A program made the translations under genes and the position numbers. DNA of 47,322 nt from Nodosilinea sp. P-1105 (lineage in GTDB: Bacteria; Cyanobacteriota; Cyanobacteriia; Phormidesmidales; Phormidesmidaceae): contig NZ_SMDQ01000041.1 of assembly GCF_012911975.1 (NCBI RefSeq), forward strand, positions 4,132-51,453, read 5' to 3'. Under the pieces are notes generated by a model. That model saw nothing but the letters and a program-made list of their open reading frames with translations, was not told where the DNA came from and made no database searches. Below are positions 35,462 to 43,368 of the stretch, in pieces. The stretch's first letter is position 1, and every line of letters starts with the position of its first letter.

Positions 35462-37399
35462 CTACGATCGCTGCTGCAAATATACCCCTAGGGCATCAGC
35501 CATCACCTGGGCCATGGGTCGCCCTTCTTTATCAGCGGTGGCTTGCAGGGTCAAAAACAGATCGTGGGACACGCTCAACCGGTGCCGCCCTTCCTTGGTA
35601 TGGCGAGGGGTGTACTGCTCGGGGTCATAGGTGCTAGCGAACTGACGCAGGGCTTCAAACCCCACGCGATCGCAGAAGTCGCCAAAGCTTTCCCGCTGCT
35701 TACGGCCATCCCGAAAGAACACAAACAGCGGTTCCAGGGTAGTTTCCATCTCTCGATCCGGCATCCGCTCAATGTAGGGGCGAGCCAGTCGAGTCTGGTT
35801 CGGGCAGCCCCCCAGCCATACCTGGTACGACTCTGGTCCACTACCTACAAACCCCAGCTCCGCCATGTAGGGGCGGGCGCAGCCATTGGGGCAGCCGGTC
35901 ATGCGTACCACAAAATGCTCGTCCCGTAAGCCCAGCTTAGTTAACAGGGTCCGTAGCCGCTCCAGGGTGGTGGGCATAATTCGCTCGGCCTCGGTAATCG
36001 CTAGGCCGCACAGGGGCAGAGCCGGGCAGGCCATGGCATAGCGCACCAGGGGATCGAGCTCAGTTTCTTTGACCACGCCACAGCGGGTCAAGATCTCCTG
36101 GATGGCGGCCTTGTCCTCGGGCTTAATGTCATAGAACAGCACGCTCTGGTTGGGGGTGACCAGCATCGGCAGGTTAAACCGCTGGACAATCTCCCGCAGG
36201 GCCGTTTTTAGCTGCAACCCTTCGCGATCGAGCACCCGGCCATTTTCAATCGGCACCCCCACAAACCAGTGGCCGTCCCCCTGCTCTTGCCAACCCAGGT
36301 AGTCGTAGAAGGTCCATTTTGGCAGCTTCTTAAACGCCTTTAGGGGCTTACCAAAGTAGGTTTCCACCTGCTGCCGGAAGCGATCGACGCCCCAGTCATG
36401 GATCAGGTACTTCATGCGGGCATGGCGGCGATTGTAGCGATCGCCGTAGTCCCGCTGGGTGGCCACGATCGCCTTCATCAGGTCATAGACATCGTCCTTG
36501 TCCACATAGCCAATTTCATCGGCGGTGCGGGCAAAGGTTTCCTCTTTATTATGGGTGCGGCCTAGGCCGCCGCCCGCCAGCACGTTAAACCCCTTCAGAT
36601 TGCCTTTTTTATCCGTCATCACCACCAGGGTGACATCCTGGGTATAGGCATCGATGGAGTTATCGCCAGGTACCGTCACCGCGCACTTAAACTTGCGGGG
36701 CATATAGTGGGTGCCATAGATCGGCTCCTCGCTGCCGTGGACCAGGGTACCGTTACCATTGCGCTGCCGCGCTGCCACCACATCGGGGTGTTCTTCCACC
36801 GAAACCGCCTTTTCCCCGTCCAGCCAAATTTCGTAGTAAGCCTCAGTTTGGGGCCGCAGCAAATCCGCAATCCGGTTGGCATAGTCCTGGGCCAGGGCAT
36901 ACTCGGGCCGATTTTTGTAGGGGGCAGGGGGGGCCATGATGTTGCGGTTCAGATCGCCACAGGCCCCCAGGGTAGATCCCAGGCTTTTAACAATCGCGGC
37001 AATGGTGGCCTTGAGATTTTGCTTCAACACCCCATGGAGCTGGAACCCCTGGCGGGTGGTGGCCCGCAGGGTACCGTTACCGTACTGGTCCGACAGGCGA
37101 TCGAGGGTGAGATAGAGCTCAGGGGGAATAAACCCGCCGGGGTTGCGGGTGCGCAACATCATTTGGTAGTCCTTCTCCTGCCCCTTCACCCGATTGTCGC
37201 GGTTGTCTTGCTGGTAAGAGCCATGAAACTTGAGGATTTGAATCGCATCCTCGGTAAAGTGGGTAGTATCTTCCAGCAGTTCACTGGCCAGGGGTTGGCG
37301 CAGAAAGTTACTGCGTTCCTTAATGCCTTCGAGCTTAGAGCGCTTCTGCACCTCTGCTGAAGACGCTGACGGGGTTGATTTAAGCGGAGTCTGAACCAT
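35462..37399 (-). CDS. sir: ferredoxin-dependent sulfite reductase with RHH-like tail
   Basis: Sir reduces sulfite to sulfide with electrons from ferredoxin, using sirohaem and a 4Fe-4S cluster. From the ATG at 37399 ([20 protein letters not shown]) it has 645 residues. Cluster cysteines are in [14 protein letters not shown] and [17 protein letters not shown]; substrate and sirohaem residues lie in [15 protein letters not shown] and [10 protein letters not shown]. After the enzyme proper (about residue 600) comes [20 protein letters not shown] and then [17 protein letters not shown], a pattern like a ribbon-helix-helix DNA-binding fold. A longer start at 37468 ([10 protein letters not shown]) is possible but unsupported. 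Confidence 0.93.
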   Translation of the reverse strand: MVQTPLKSTPSASSAEVQKRSKLEGIKERSNFLRQPLASELLEDTTHFTEDAIQILKFHGSYQQDNRDNRVKGQEKDYQMMLRTRNPGGFIPPELYLTLDRLSDQYGNGTLRATTRQGFQLHGVLKQNLKATIAAIVKSLGSTLGACGDLNRNIMAPPAPYKNRPEYALAQDYANRIADLLRPQTEAYYEIWLDGEKAVSVEEHPDVVAARQRNGNGTLVHGSEEPIYGTHYMPRKFKCAVTVPGDNSIDAYTQDVTLVVMTDKKGNLKGFNVLAGGGLGRTHNKEETFARTADEIGYVDKDDVYDLMKAIVATQRDYGDRYNRRHARMKYLIHDWGVDRFRQQVETYFGKPLKAFKKLPKWTFYDYLGWQEQGDGHWFVGVPIENGRVLDREGLQLKTALREIVQRFNLPMLVTPNQSVLFYDIKPEDKAAIQEILTRCGVVKETELDPLVRYAMACPALPLCGLAITEAERIMPTTLERLRTLLTKLGLRDEHFVVRMTGCPNGCARPYMAELGFVGSGPESYQVWLGGCPNQTRLARPYIERMPDREMETTLEPLFVFFRDGRKQRESFGDFCDRVGFEALRQFASTYDPEQYTPRHTKEGRHRLSVSHDLFLTLQATADKEGRPMAQVMADALGVYLQQRS

Positions 37400-37488
37400 A
37401 GCACCAGAGCGGATTACGAGTCGCGATAACACAGAAAAACCCAGGCCAGACACCGCATAAATCGCCATGTCTAGGGGAGGGTTAGATC

Positions 37489-37521
37489 CCGAAAACTCCG
37501 GTAAACCGGTCGGGTTTTCGG
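37489..37521. promoter_or_regulatory. hairpin upstream of sir
   Basis: CCGAAAAC and GTTTTCGG pair around an inner CCGG-TAAA-CCGG. The hairpin lies 90-120 bases before the sir start codon, in its promoter or leader. Its role is unknown. Confidence 0.4.
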
Positions 37522-37684
37522 TGAATACTTCTTTTATCCTACCACCGGATCCAGGGGATTAGTGCTATTCCCAAAGGAAATTCACAGTCTGATGCACAGA
37601 TGCTCTCCCCGGTTTAGGATGATCTTTGGCAGACTGTGGCCATTTTCACTTCCTGGGGGCTGTCAAGCTAGCGGTGCACGACCT

Positions 37685-37820
37685 ACGGTAAACGGTGCAC
37701 GGCTTACCTGAAACCGCTTGCCGTTTACCGTGAACCCCAAGTCACATCTCCCGTCATTCTTTTTTGACTGACCATAGCGGCTCTACCTTCTACCTTCTAC
37801 CTTCTACCTTCTGCCTTTCT
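37685..37820. repeat. inverted repeat and TACCTTC heptamer array before crr7
   Basis: ACGGTAAACGG (37685-37695) and CCGTTTACCGT (37721-37731) form an 11-base inverted repeat. From 37783 to 37820 the seven-base unit TACCTTC is repeated about four times, ending in CTGCCTTTCTT. On the other strand this is the same GAAGGTA/GAAGGCA heptamer family as at 10243-10280 and 42940-42974. Apart from these repeats and the hairpin at 37489, the sir-crr7 gap (37400-37841) shows nothing I can identify. Confidence 0.65.
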
Positions 37821-37841
37821 TCCCCCCACCCGGAGTTCCCC

Positions 37842-38099
37842 ATGCCCGACAACATCATGTATCAGGAGGATATGTTTGTAGTGCTGATGCCCGGTGAGGC
37901 CGAGGTGTTTTTGACCCCTGACGAGCTCTTGGTCCAGCTGGCGGCCCTGCTGGCGGAACGACAGGATAACCTACCCAGAGATCTGCAACGGTTTAGCGAC
38001 CTTACAGAACAGGCCCAACACCTGCGGGATACCGCCTGTGAGCTAGAGCTACGCCCTGGGGAAACCATGCAGTGGTACGTGGTGCGGCTGGAAAAGTGA
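37842..38099 (+). CDS. crr7: chlororespiratory reduction 7 (Crr7) homologue
   Basis: From the ATG at 37842 this is 85 residues: MPDNIMYQEDMFVVLMPGEA, LTPDELLVQLAALLAERQDN, LPRDLQRFSDLTEQAQHLRD and the C-terminal PGETMQWYVVRLEK. I recognise it as the Crr7 family, which in plants is needed for assembly of the chloroplast NDH-1 complex; the cyanobacterial homologues are less studied. An upstream extension to 37764 would translate the heptamer repeat and is not used here. The stop codon overlaps the start of the next gene (GTGA). Confidence 0.82.
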   Translation: MPDNIMYQEDMFVVLMPGEAEVFLTPDELLVQLAALLAERQDNLPRDLQRFSDLTEQAQHLRDTACELELRPGETMQWYVVRLEK

Positions 38100-38881
38100 G
38101 GCGATTTTTAGGGATTGACTTGGGTTGGCAATCCGGGCCAACGGGGGTGTGCTGCCTTACCCTGGGGGACAGTGGCCTGCAGCTCAGCCACCTGGATCGC
38201 TTCGACACCACCCCTGAAGTACTAGCCTGGGTCGATCGCTGGACCGCCCCCGACACCGATGGGGTGATTGCCGTGGATGCCCCCACCCTGATTCCCAACC
38301 AAACGGGGATGCGGCTGCCCGATCGCCTGGCCCACAAATACTTTGGTCGCTACGACGCCGGTTGCTATCCAGCCAATCGCGATCGCCCCTTTGCTGAAAA
38401 GCTGATCGCCTTTGGCCTAGCCTTAGAGGAGCGGGGGTTTCGCCATGCCCCTAAGACGGCCCCCCAGCCCCCAGGTCGCTTCCAGCTAGAGGTGTTTCCC
38501 CATCCGGCGACGGTGCATTTATTTGGCCTGAGTCGAATTCTCAAGTACAAAAAAGGCACCCTGGCTCAGCGCCGCCCGGAGCTAGAAAAGCTGCGCCAGT
38601 TGCAGCTCCAGATTCTACCCACCCTCGAACCCACCTTACCCCTGGCCGCCACCGATCTACCCCCCATTCCCGCCACGGGTAAAGCGATGAAGGCGGTGGA
38701 AGACCAACTCGATAGCCTCACCTGTGCCTATGTAGCCGCCTACTGGTGGCACTGGGGGGCTGGCCCGGTGCCCACTGGTCTATCTGGACCCGCCACCGCC
38801 GTTCCCCAAAGTTGGGTCCTGGGCGACCCGACGACGGGCTATATTGTCGTACCGCCCCCCGCCAACTCCAAGTGGTTTTAG
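38096..38881 (+). CDS. DUF429-family protein
   Basis: I place the start at the GTG at 38096, overlapping the crr7 stop by four bases, because the conserved fold begins immediately (VRRFLGIDLGWQSGPTGVCC); this gives 261 residues. The DUF429 family has an RNase H-like fold with acidic residues visible in GIDLG, AVDAP and RFQLEVFPHPATVHLF. Further motifs are GRYDAGCYPANRDRPFAEKL and EDQLDSLTCAYVAAYW. Activity and substrate are unknown. Coupling to crr7 suggests co-expression. Confidence 0.85.
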   Translation: MRRFLGIDLGWQSGPTGVCCLTLGDSGLQLSHLDRFDTTPEVLAWVDRWTAPDTDGVIAVDAPTLIPNQTGMRLPDRLAHKYFGRYDAGCYPANRDRPFAEKLIAFGLALEERGFRHAPKTAPQPPGRFQLEVFPHPATVHLFGLSRILKYKKGTLAQRRPELEKLRQLQLQILPTLEPTLPLAATDLPPIPATGKAMKAVEDQLDSLTCAYVAAYWWHWGAGPVPTGLSGPATAVPQSWVLGDPTTGYIVVPPPANSKWF

Positions 38882-38904
38882 GGGTAGACTAAACCGGTTG
38901 CTCC

Positions 38905-40809
38905 ATGATGAGAATACTTCGACGGCTACTGGAAACCTACGGATCATCGACCTGGCCAGGGCTAGCCCTATTGGCCTTGGTGGTGCTGATGCGTCTGGCC
39001 GGAGGGTTTCAGGGGCTGGAGCTAAAAACCCTCGATACCCTACTCCGCCTGCGTCCGGCAGAACCCACCGATGACCGCTTCTTGATTGTGGGTATCGACG
39101 AAGCGGATATCCAAGCCCTGGGCACTTATCCGGTGCCAGACCAGGTGCTAGCGGATTTGCTGCACCGGCTAGATCGCCATCAACCCAGGGCCGTAGCCAT
39201 CGATATTTACCGTGATTTCCCGGTTAATCCTGGCCACGGGGCGTTAGTTCAAGCCTGGGCAGACTTCCCCTACGTCGTGGGCATTGAGCAGGTGTTAGCC
39301 AATCCGGTTGCTCCGCCTCAGACCCTCCCCTCCGACCGAATTGGGTTTGTGGATTTACCCCTGGATGACGATGGGTTTGTGCGGCGGATTTTGCTCGGGG
39401 TGTATGGGGCAGACGGGGTATACCGCTTTGCCTTGGCCATCCGCCTGGCGGAACAATACTTGGCCCAGTATGGCTTGGCGATGGACAATGGCTATCGCGA
39501 TCCAGAGGCGATGCGGTTTGGCACCACCGAGCTGACCCGGGTGCACCCCCACACCGGAGGCTATGTCCGGGCTGATGCCGCCGGTAACCAGATGCTGCTT
39601 AATCCCCGCAGTGGTGCAACCCCCTTTCGCCAAGTCTCCCTGCGCCAGGTGATGGTTGGGGCCGTTGACCCCGCCTGGATCGAAGATGCCATTGTCCTGG
39701 TGGGCATTACTTCCTTGAGCGTCAAAGATTTGGTCAACTCGGCGGCGGTCAGTTCTGAGAACCCTGGCTTGGTATACGGCGTGGAGATTCAAGCCCATGC
39801 CACGAGCCAAATTATTAGTGCTGTACTCGATGATCGGCCCCTGCTACAGGTGTGGTCCCCGGGGTTGGAATACGGCTGGATTGTCGTCTGGGGTGGGCTG
39901 GGTATTGGCTGGTCCTTGATGGCTCGACGTCTGTGGATATCGGTGTTGGGCAGTACAGCCCTGCTAGGTTGTCTGCTGGGGGCTGGGGTGGGGCTGATGG
40001 GCATGGCCGTGTGGGTGCCCATGGTGGTTCCCGCGATCGCCTTTGTGATCACCAGTACTATCACCACCAGCCTGCGCCTGAGCCAAGCCCAGCAACAACA
40101 GATGATGACGCTGCGTCTGCTAGGACAACAAACCTCTCCAGAAATTGCCCAAGCCCTTTGGGACGAACGCCAGCGGCTGACGGAGGAGGGGCGACTACCG
40201 GCCCAAACCCTGACCGCCACCATCTTGTTCTCAGATATCCGCAACTTCACGACCCTGTCGGAGCAGCAGTCCCCCCAGCAGGTGATGGGCTGGCTAAATG
40301 AGTACTTTATGGCGATGACGGAGGAGGTGCAGCGTCACCATGGGGTGGTGAATAAGTTCATTGGCGATGGCTTGATGGCTGTTTTTGGGGTACCTATCCC
40401 AAGCACCACCCCCGTCGCCATTGCCACTGATGCCCAGCAGGCGGTCGACTGTGCCTTGGCAATGGCAGAACGCCTAACCCAGCTCAATCAGCAGTGGAGC
40501 GATCAAGGTTATCTCCCGATCCAAATTCGGATTGGCATCTTTACTGGCCCGGTCATGGTTGGTAGCTTGGGGGGCAGTCAGCGGTTGGAATATGGCGTTG
40601 TGGGAGACAGCGTCAATACCGCGTCTCGCTTAGAAAGCTGCTTTAAACATCGCCAGCCAACACCATGCCGGATTTTGATTGCCCACGAAACGCTGGTGCA
40701 TCTAAACAATCAAATCCAGGTAGAGTCTTGGGGAGAGATTCCCCTGCGGGGAAAACAGAATACGGTGCGGGTTTATCGAGTATGCCACCGGTCGATATCA
40801 TCTTTTTGA
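38905..40809 (+). CDS. CHASE2-domain class III adenylate cyclase
   Basis: This 634-residue membrane protein makes a cyclic nucleotide in response to an external signal. A first membrane span (about 18-33) is followed by an extracytoplasmic CHASE2 sensor (about 40-305: LKTLDTLLRLRPAEPTDDRF, IVGIDEADIQALGTYPVPDQ). Then come three spans (about 315-395) and the catalytic domain (about 435-610). Metal-binding aspartates are in ATILFSDIRNFTTLS and NKFIGDGLMAVFG; LEYGVVGDSVNTASRLES is the substrate-specificity and transition-state region. All core residues seem present. Its last 167 bases overlap a minus-strand gene. Confidence 0.92.
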   Translation: MMRILRRLLETYGSSTWPGLALLALVVLMRLAGGFQGLELKTLDTLLRLRPAEPTDDRFLIVGIDEADIQALGTYPVPDQVLADLLHRLDRHQPRAVAIDIYRDFPVNPGHGALVQAWADFPYVVGIEQVLANPVAPPQTLPSDRIGFVDLPLDDDGFVRRILLGVYGADGVYRFALAIRLAEQYLAQYGLAMDNGYRDPEAMRFGTTELTRVHPHTGGYVRADAAGNQMLLNPRSGATPFRQVSLRQVMVGAVDPAWIEDAIVLVGITSLSVKDLVNSAAVSSENPGLVYGVEIQAHATSQIISAVLDDRPLLQVWSPGLEYGWIVVWGGLGIGWSLMARRLWISVLGSTALLGCLLGAGVGLMGMAVWVPMVVPAIAFVITSTITTSLRLSQAQQQQMMTLRLLGQQTSPEIAQALWDERQRLTEEGRLPAQTLTATILFSDIRNFTTLSEQQSPQQVMGWLNEYFMAMTEEVQRHHGVVNKFIGDGLMAVFGVPIPSTTPVAIATDAQQAVDCALAMAERLTQLNQQWSDQGYLPIQIRIGIFTGPVMVGSLGGSQRLEYGVVGDSVNTASRLESCFKHRQPTPCRILIAHETLVHLNNQIQVESWGEIPLRGKQNTVRVYRVCHRSISSF

Positions 40810-41242
40810 GTTGCAAGGCTTCAGCGGCGTAGGTATTGGCCAACTCCCGATAGCCACAGCAGAGGCACAAATCGGCCAACCATCCCAACAGGTTCATCTG
40901 GCAGTAGCGCAGGGCCGGGGAGTCCTGGCTGTGGCACACATCCAAGGCCGCATCGTAACAGGCCAGGGCAAACCAGTACTGACTTTGTACAGCGTAGGCC
41001 TGCCCCATATAGCCCAGGGTAATCGCCTCTAGCAAGGGCACAGGGGCCGTAGTTTCGATCAAGGCTAAGGTCTGATTAAAAAACCGTATGGCCTGAGAAT
41101 AAACCCCTTGGTGAAAGTAGCTCAGCCCCCGTAGGCAGTGAACCAGGGCATATTGGCGACGACCACACAGGCCTAGGTTAACGAGCATCGTCTTTGGCCA
41201 GCTGGTGGTTGGGCTATCGAAGGTTGGGGTTAGGGTAGTCAT
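40643..41242 (-). CDS. TPR-like helical repeat protein
   Basis: This 199-residue protein has tetratricopeptide-like helices: ALVHCLRGLSYFHQGVYSQA, AITLGYMGQAYAVQSQYWFA and LGWLADLCLCCGYRELANTY with AAEALQL. TPR proteins mediate protein contacts. From about residue 145 (SVFPAGESLP...) the sequence loses repeat character and is read antisense to the cyclase gene, so the natural end may be earlier or the protein may have been extended by loss of a stop. It lies downstream of the response regulator/kinase-like pair on the same strand, about 350 bases away. Confidence 0.65.
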   Translation of the reverse strand: MTTLTPTFDSPTTSWPKTMLVNLGLCGRRQYALVHCLRGLSYFHQGVYSQAIRFFNQTLALIETTAPVPLLEAITLGYMGQAYAVQSQYWFALACYDAALDVCHSQDSPALRYCQMNLLGWLADLCLCCGYRELANTYAAEALQLKKMISTGGILDKPAPYSVFPAGESLPKTLPGFDCLDAPAFRGQSKSGMVLAGDV

Positions 41243-41596
41243 GATTCTGCTCCTCGATCCGTGGGTTTTCTCGAACCTTTAGCCTCAGTCTATGCAAGGG
41301 TGCATGGGCAAGGGGTTCAGAGTTAGGCCAGGTTGATGGTGGAAAAGGCTGAACCGGATGGCCGAAAACTGCCAGGATTTGAATGTTGAGTCCTGTTGGT
41401 TACCGAAAAACGCCAACCGATGGCCGCCTGGGGCTGAGCCACGCCTGTGAATAGCTTGGGTGGTCAAGATCCCAGGGTTCTAGCGATAGCTCCCGTTGGG
41501 CAGCAAAGTTGATAACAGCATCCTGGGATCGATGATGGCCGCAGTATATTTCTGAAAACTTAGCCCAAGGTACAGCTCAACCTGCATAGAAAAAAT
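41243..41596. other. gene-free stretch
   Basis: I see no convincing gene, hairpin or repeat in these 354 bases. It must contain the promoter of the TPR-like gene and any terminator of the response regulator gene, but neither could be placed. Confidence 0.4.
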
Positions 41597-42256
41597 TTAG
41601 TCAATCAGGCCCTCTTCGCGGGCGCGAATTTCGGTTTGAATGCGGATATTCTTACCGGCGTCGGGGTACACGTCCAAGGCGTCTTGTACTTTTGTCCAGT
41701 AGTGGCGCACGGTACGCTCTGAGACATTCATCTGCTCGGCGATCGCCTTATCTTGCAGCCCTTCAATAAAGGCTAATTGCAACACTTGCAGCCATTCAGG
41801 TTTTACCTCTAGCCCGGTGCGCATATCACGGGGGGTGTAAATTAGCCCCTGCATGGCCCAGTCCACCTTAATCAGCATTTCTTTTAGGGGCAGGCTCTTG
41901 TCGACAATGGTAAAGCCCCCCCGGTGGCTATCGATCGCCGGCTTGAGCCGTACCAGTGATTTCACATGGGCACTCTGGACCACAATGTTGAGGTCTGGGT
42001 ACTGCTGCATCAGCGATCGCAGTAGGCTAATCCCAGTTTCCACTTGGGAAGGTTCCCCGGTCCGCTGTGGAACCGACAAATCCATCACCAGTAAGGCTGG
42101 TAAGACGGTGGTCAAACTGGCGATCGCCTCCGCCGCTGTGCGCACCGTGCGAATATCCGCCTCCGGATAGTCTTGTTTCAGGGCACTGACCGTACCCTGT
42201 AATACGGCATCGTGGTCATCGACAACCAGCAATTGTTGGCGTTGGGGAGGAGTCAT
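41597..42256 (-). CDS. LuxR/NarL-type response regulator
   Basis: This 219-residue protein has a receiver with acidic pocket LLVVDDHDAVLQG, phospho-acceptor aspartate in LLVMDLSVPQR, a serine in VVQSAHVKS and a conserved lysine in IVDKSLPLKEM. A LuxR-type helix-turn-helix follows (LAFIEGLQDKAIAEQMNVSE, RTVRHYWTKVQDALDVYP). The catalytic residues for phosphotransfer are complete. It follows the kinase-like gene by 48 bases on the same strand, so the two form an apparent two-component operon, although the kinase is degenerate. Confidence 0.88.
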   Translation of the reverse strand: MTPPQRQQLLVVDDHDAVLQGTVSALKQDYPEADIRTVRTAAEAIASLTTVLPALLVMDLSVPQRTGEPSQVETGISLLRSLMQQYPDLNIVVQSAHVKSLVRLKPAIDSHRGGFTIVDKSLPLKEMLIKVDWAMQGLIYTPRDMRTGLEVKPEWLQVLQLAFIEGLQDKAIAEQMNVSERTVRHYWTKVQDALDVYPDAGKNIRIQTEIRAREEGLID

Positions 42257-42304
42257 GGCGGTTAGGAGATGCAGTGACTGGGGCTCAACACCAGAATAGG
42301 TGAG

Positions 42305-42925
42305 TTACCAATCAAAAATCCACTCAAGGGTGTTAGATTCGCAGCGATAACTTACCCGGCCCTGGCTAAGAACTTCAAACGTAGCGACTGGGTAAAGCCA
42401 ATCTTCCGCTTCCCATAGGGTTAGCAAGCCGGGGGGCACCGCGTCACCGTATGTCACGTCAAGGGTCAGCTGTTTGCCCGTGGTCTGCTCCACCAAACAG
42501 ATACAGATTGACTGGGGCAGGCTAGCCTGAGCCATCAAGGTGTACCGCAGGTGGTCTAAGCCTAACAGCAACAGGCTAATGTGCTCTGTCGGTTCATCGG
42601 GCCAATCGGTCGGTAGGTTCAGTTTAAGGGCCAGGGCCGGGGGCCAGTCCTGTAAAGCGTGCTGAATCGCCAGGGGTAATGACTCCTGGGCATAGGGAGA
42701 ACTGAGGCGATTCCCCAGCGCGTCCAAATCAGCGTATAACTGCTCGACCGTACCTAAGCCATTTTCCCCGCTTTGCAGCTCAAGCTGCCGCCGCACCGCA
42801 AACAGGTCTTGCAGCAGGCCATTGCGAATGCGATCGGCCTCGCAGGTGAGCCACTGGGCCTGGTGCCAATGCCACCACCGCAACAACTGCGCCGGGTCGG
42901 TTATGGGATGGGAAGGTTGGGTCAA
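42305..42925 (-). CDS. degenerate histidine-kinase-like protein, no phospho-histidine
   Basis: This 206-residue protein looks like the dimerisation part of a HisKA_3 (NarX/LytS-type) kinase: WLTCEADRIRNGLLQDLFAV then RRQLELQSGE matches the usual E-R-x-R-I-x-x-E-L-H-D-x-LLQ-x-L pattern, but the ELHD core is missing. The later part (about 90-206) loosely follows an ATPase domain but has no N-box or G-x-G box (LLLLGLDHLRYTLMAQASLP, TLDVTYGDAVPPGLLTL). It has no sensor or membrane span. It may bind and regulate its neighbouring response regulator without phosphorylating it. Confidence 0.6.
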   Translation of the reverse strand: MTQPSHPITDPAQLLRWWHWHQAQWLTCEADRIRNGLLQDLFAVRRQLELQSGENGLGTVEQLYADLDALGNRLSSPYAQESLPLAIQHALQDWPPALALKLNLPTDWPDEPTEHISLLLLGLDHLRYTLMAQASLPQSICICLVEQTTGKQLTLDVTYGDAVPPGLLTLWEAEDWLYPVATFEVLSQGRVSYRCESNTLEWIFDW

Positions 42926-43368
42926 GCAACATGACTCCTTGAGGAAGGCAGAAGGGGGAAGGCAGAAGGCAGAGCGGAGCCTAAGTAGGTAGGCTCAATT
43001 GTCTTGTAGAGGGGTTTCGACTTCGCTCAACCCTCAATCCCTTGTCGGACAAAGGATCTAGCTGATTGAGCGGAGTCGTTCGCGTGAGCGTCTCCCTTCG
43101 GGAGAAAATCAGCGGCGGGTGTGACGTTTGATCAGCCCCGGCTACTTATACCCAGCAAAACAGACTCTTAAAATAGCGCCTTGACTGTTTATTATCAGCA
43201 CAGAATTCAGCCAGTCAAATTACAGAAAACTGCAATTTTTCAGGGTATTGAGTCTGGGGCAGACAGGTGGGTCTGTTCCATCGCCCTTACCATTCCTGTC
43301 CTGGGGCCATTTGCGCTGGGTCTACATTGCTTTACAGGGCAGACACGGGGGTCTGCCCCTACCCTTGT
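42926..43368. repeat. repeat-packed intergenic region
   Basis: This 440-base gap contains heptamers of the GAAGGCA family (42940-42974). An inverted repeat CGACTTCGCTCAA / TTGAGCGGAGTCG (43018-43030 and 43066-43078) is followed by a UUCG-type hairpin TCTCCCTTCGGGAGA (43091-43105). Two R3 palindromes built on GGGGCAGAC lie at 43256-43279 and 43336-43361, the latter ending eight bases from the tpsB stop. No gene was recognised. Confidence 0.6.
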
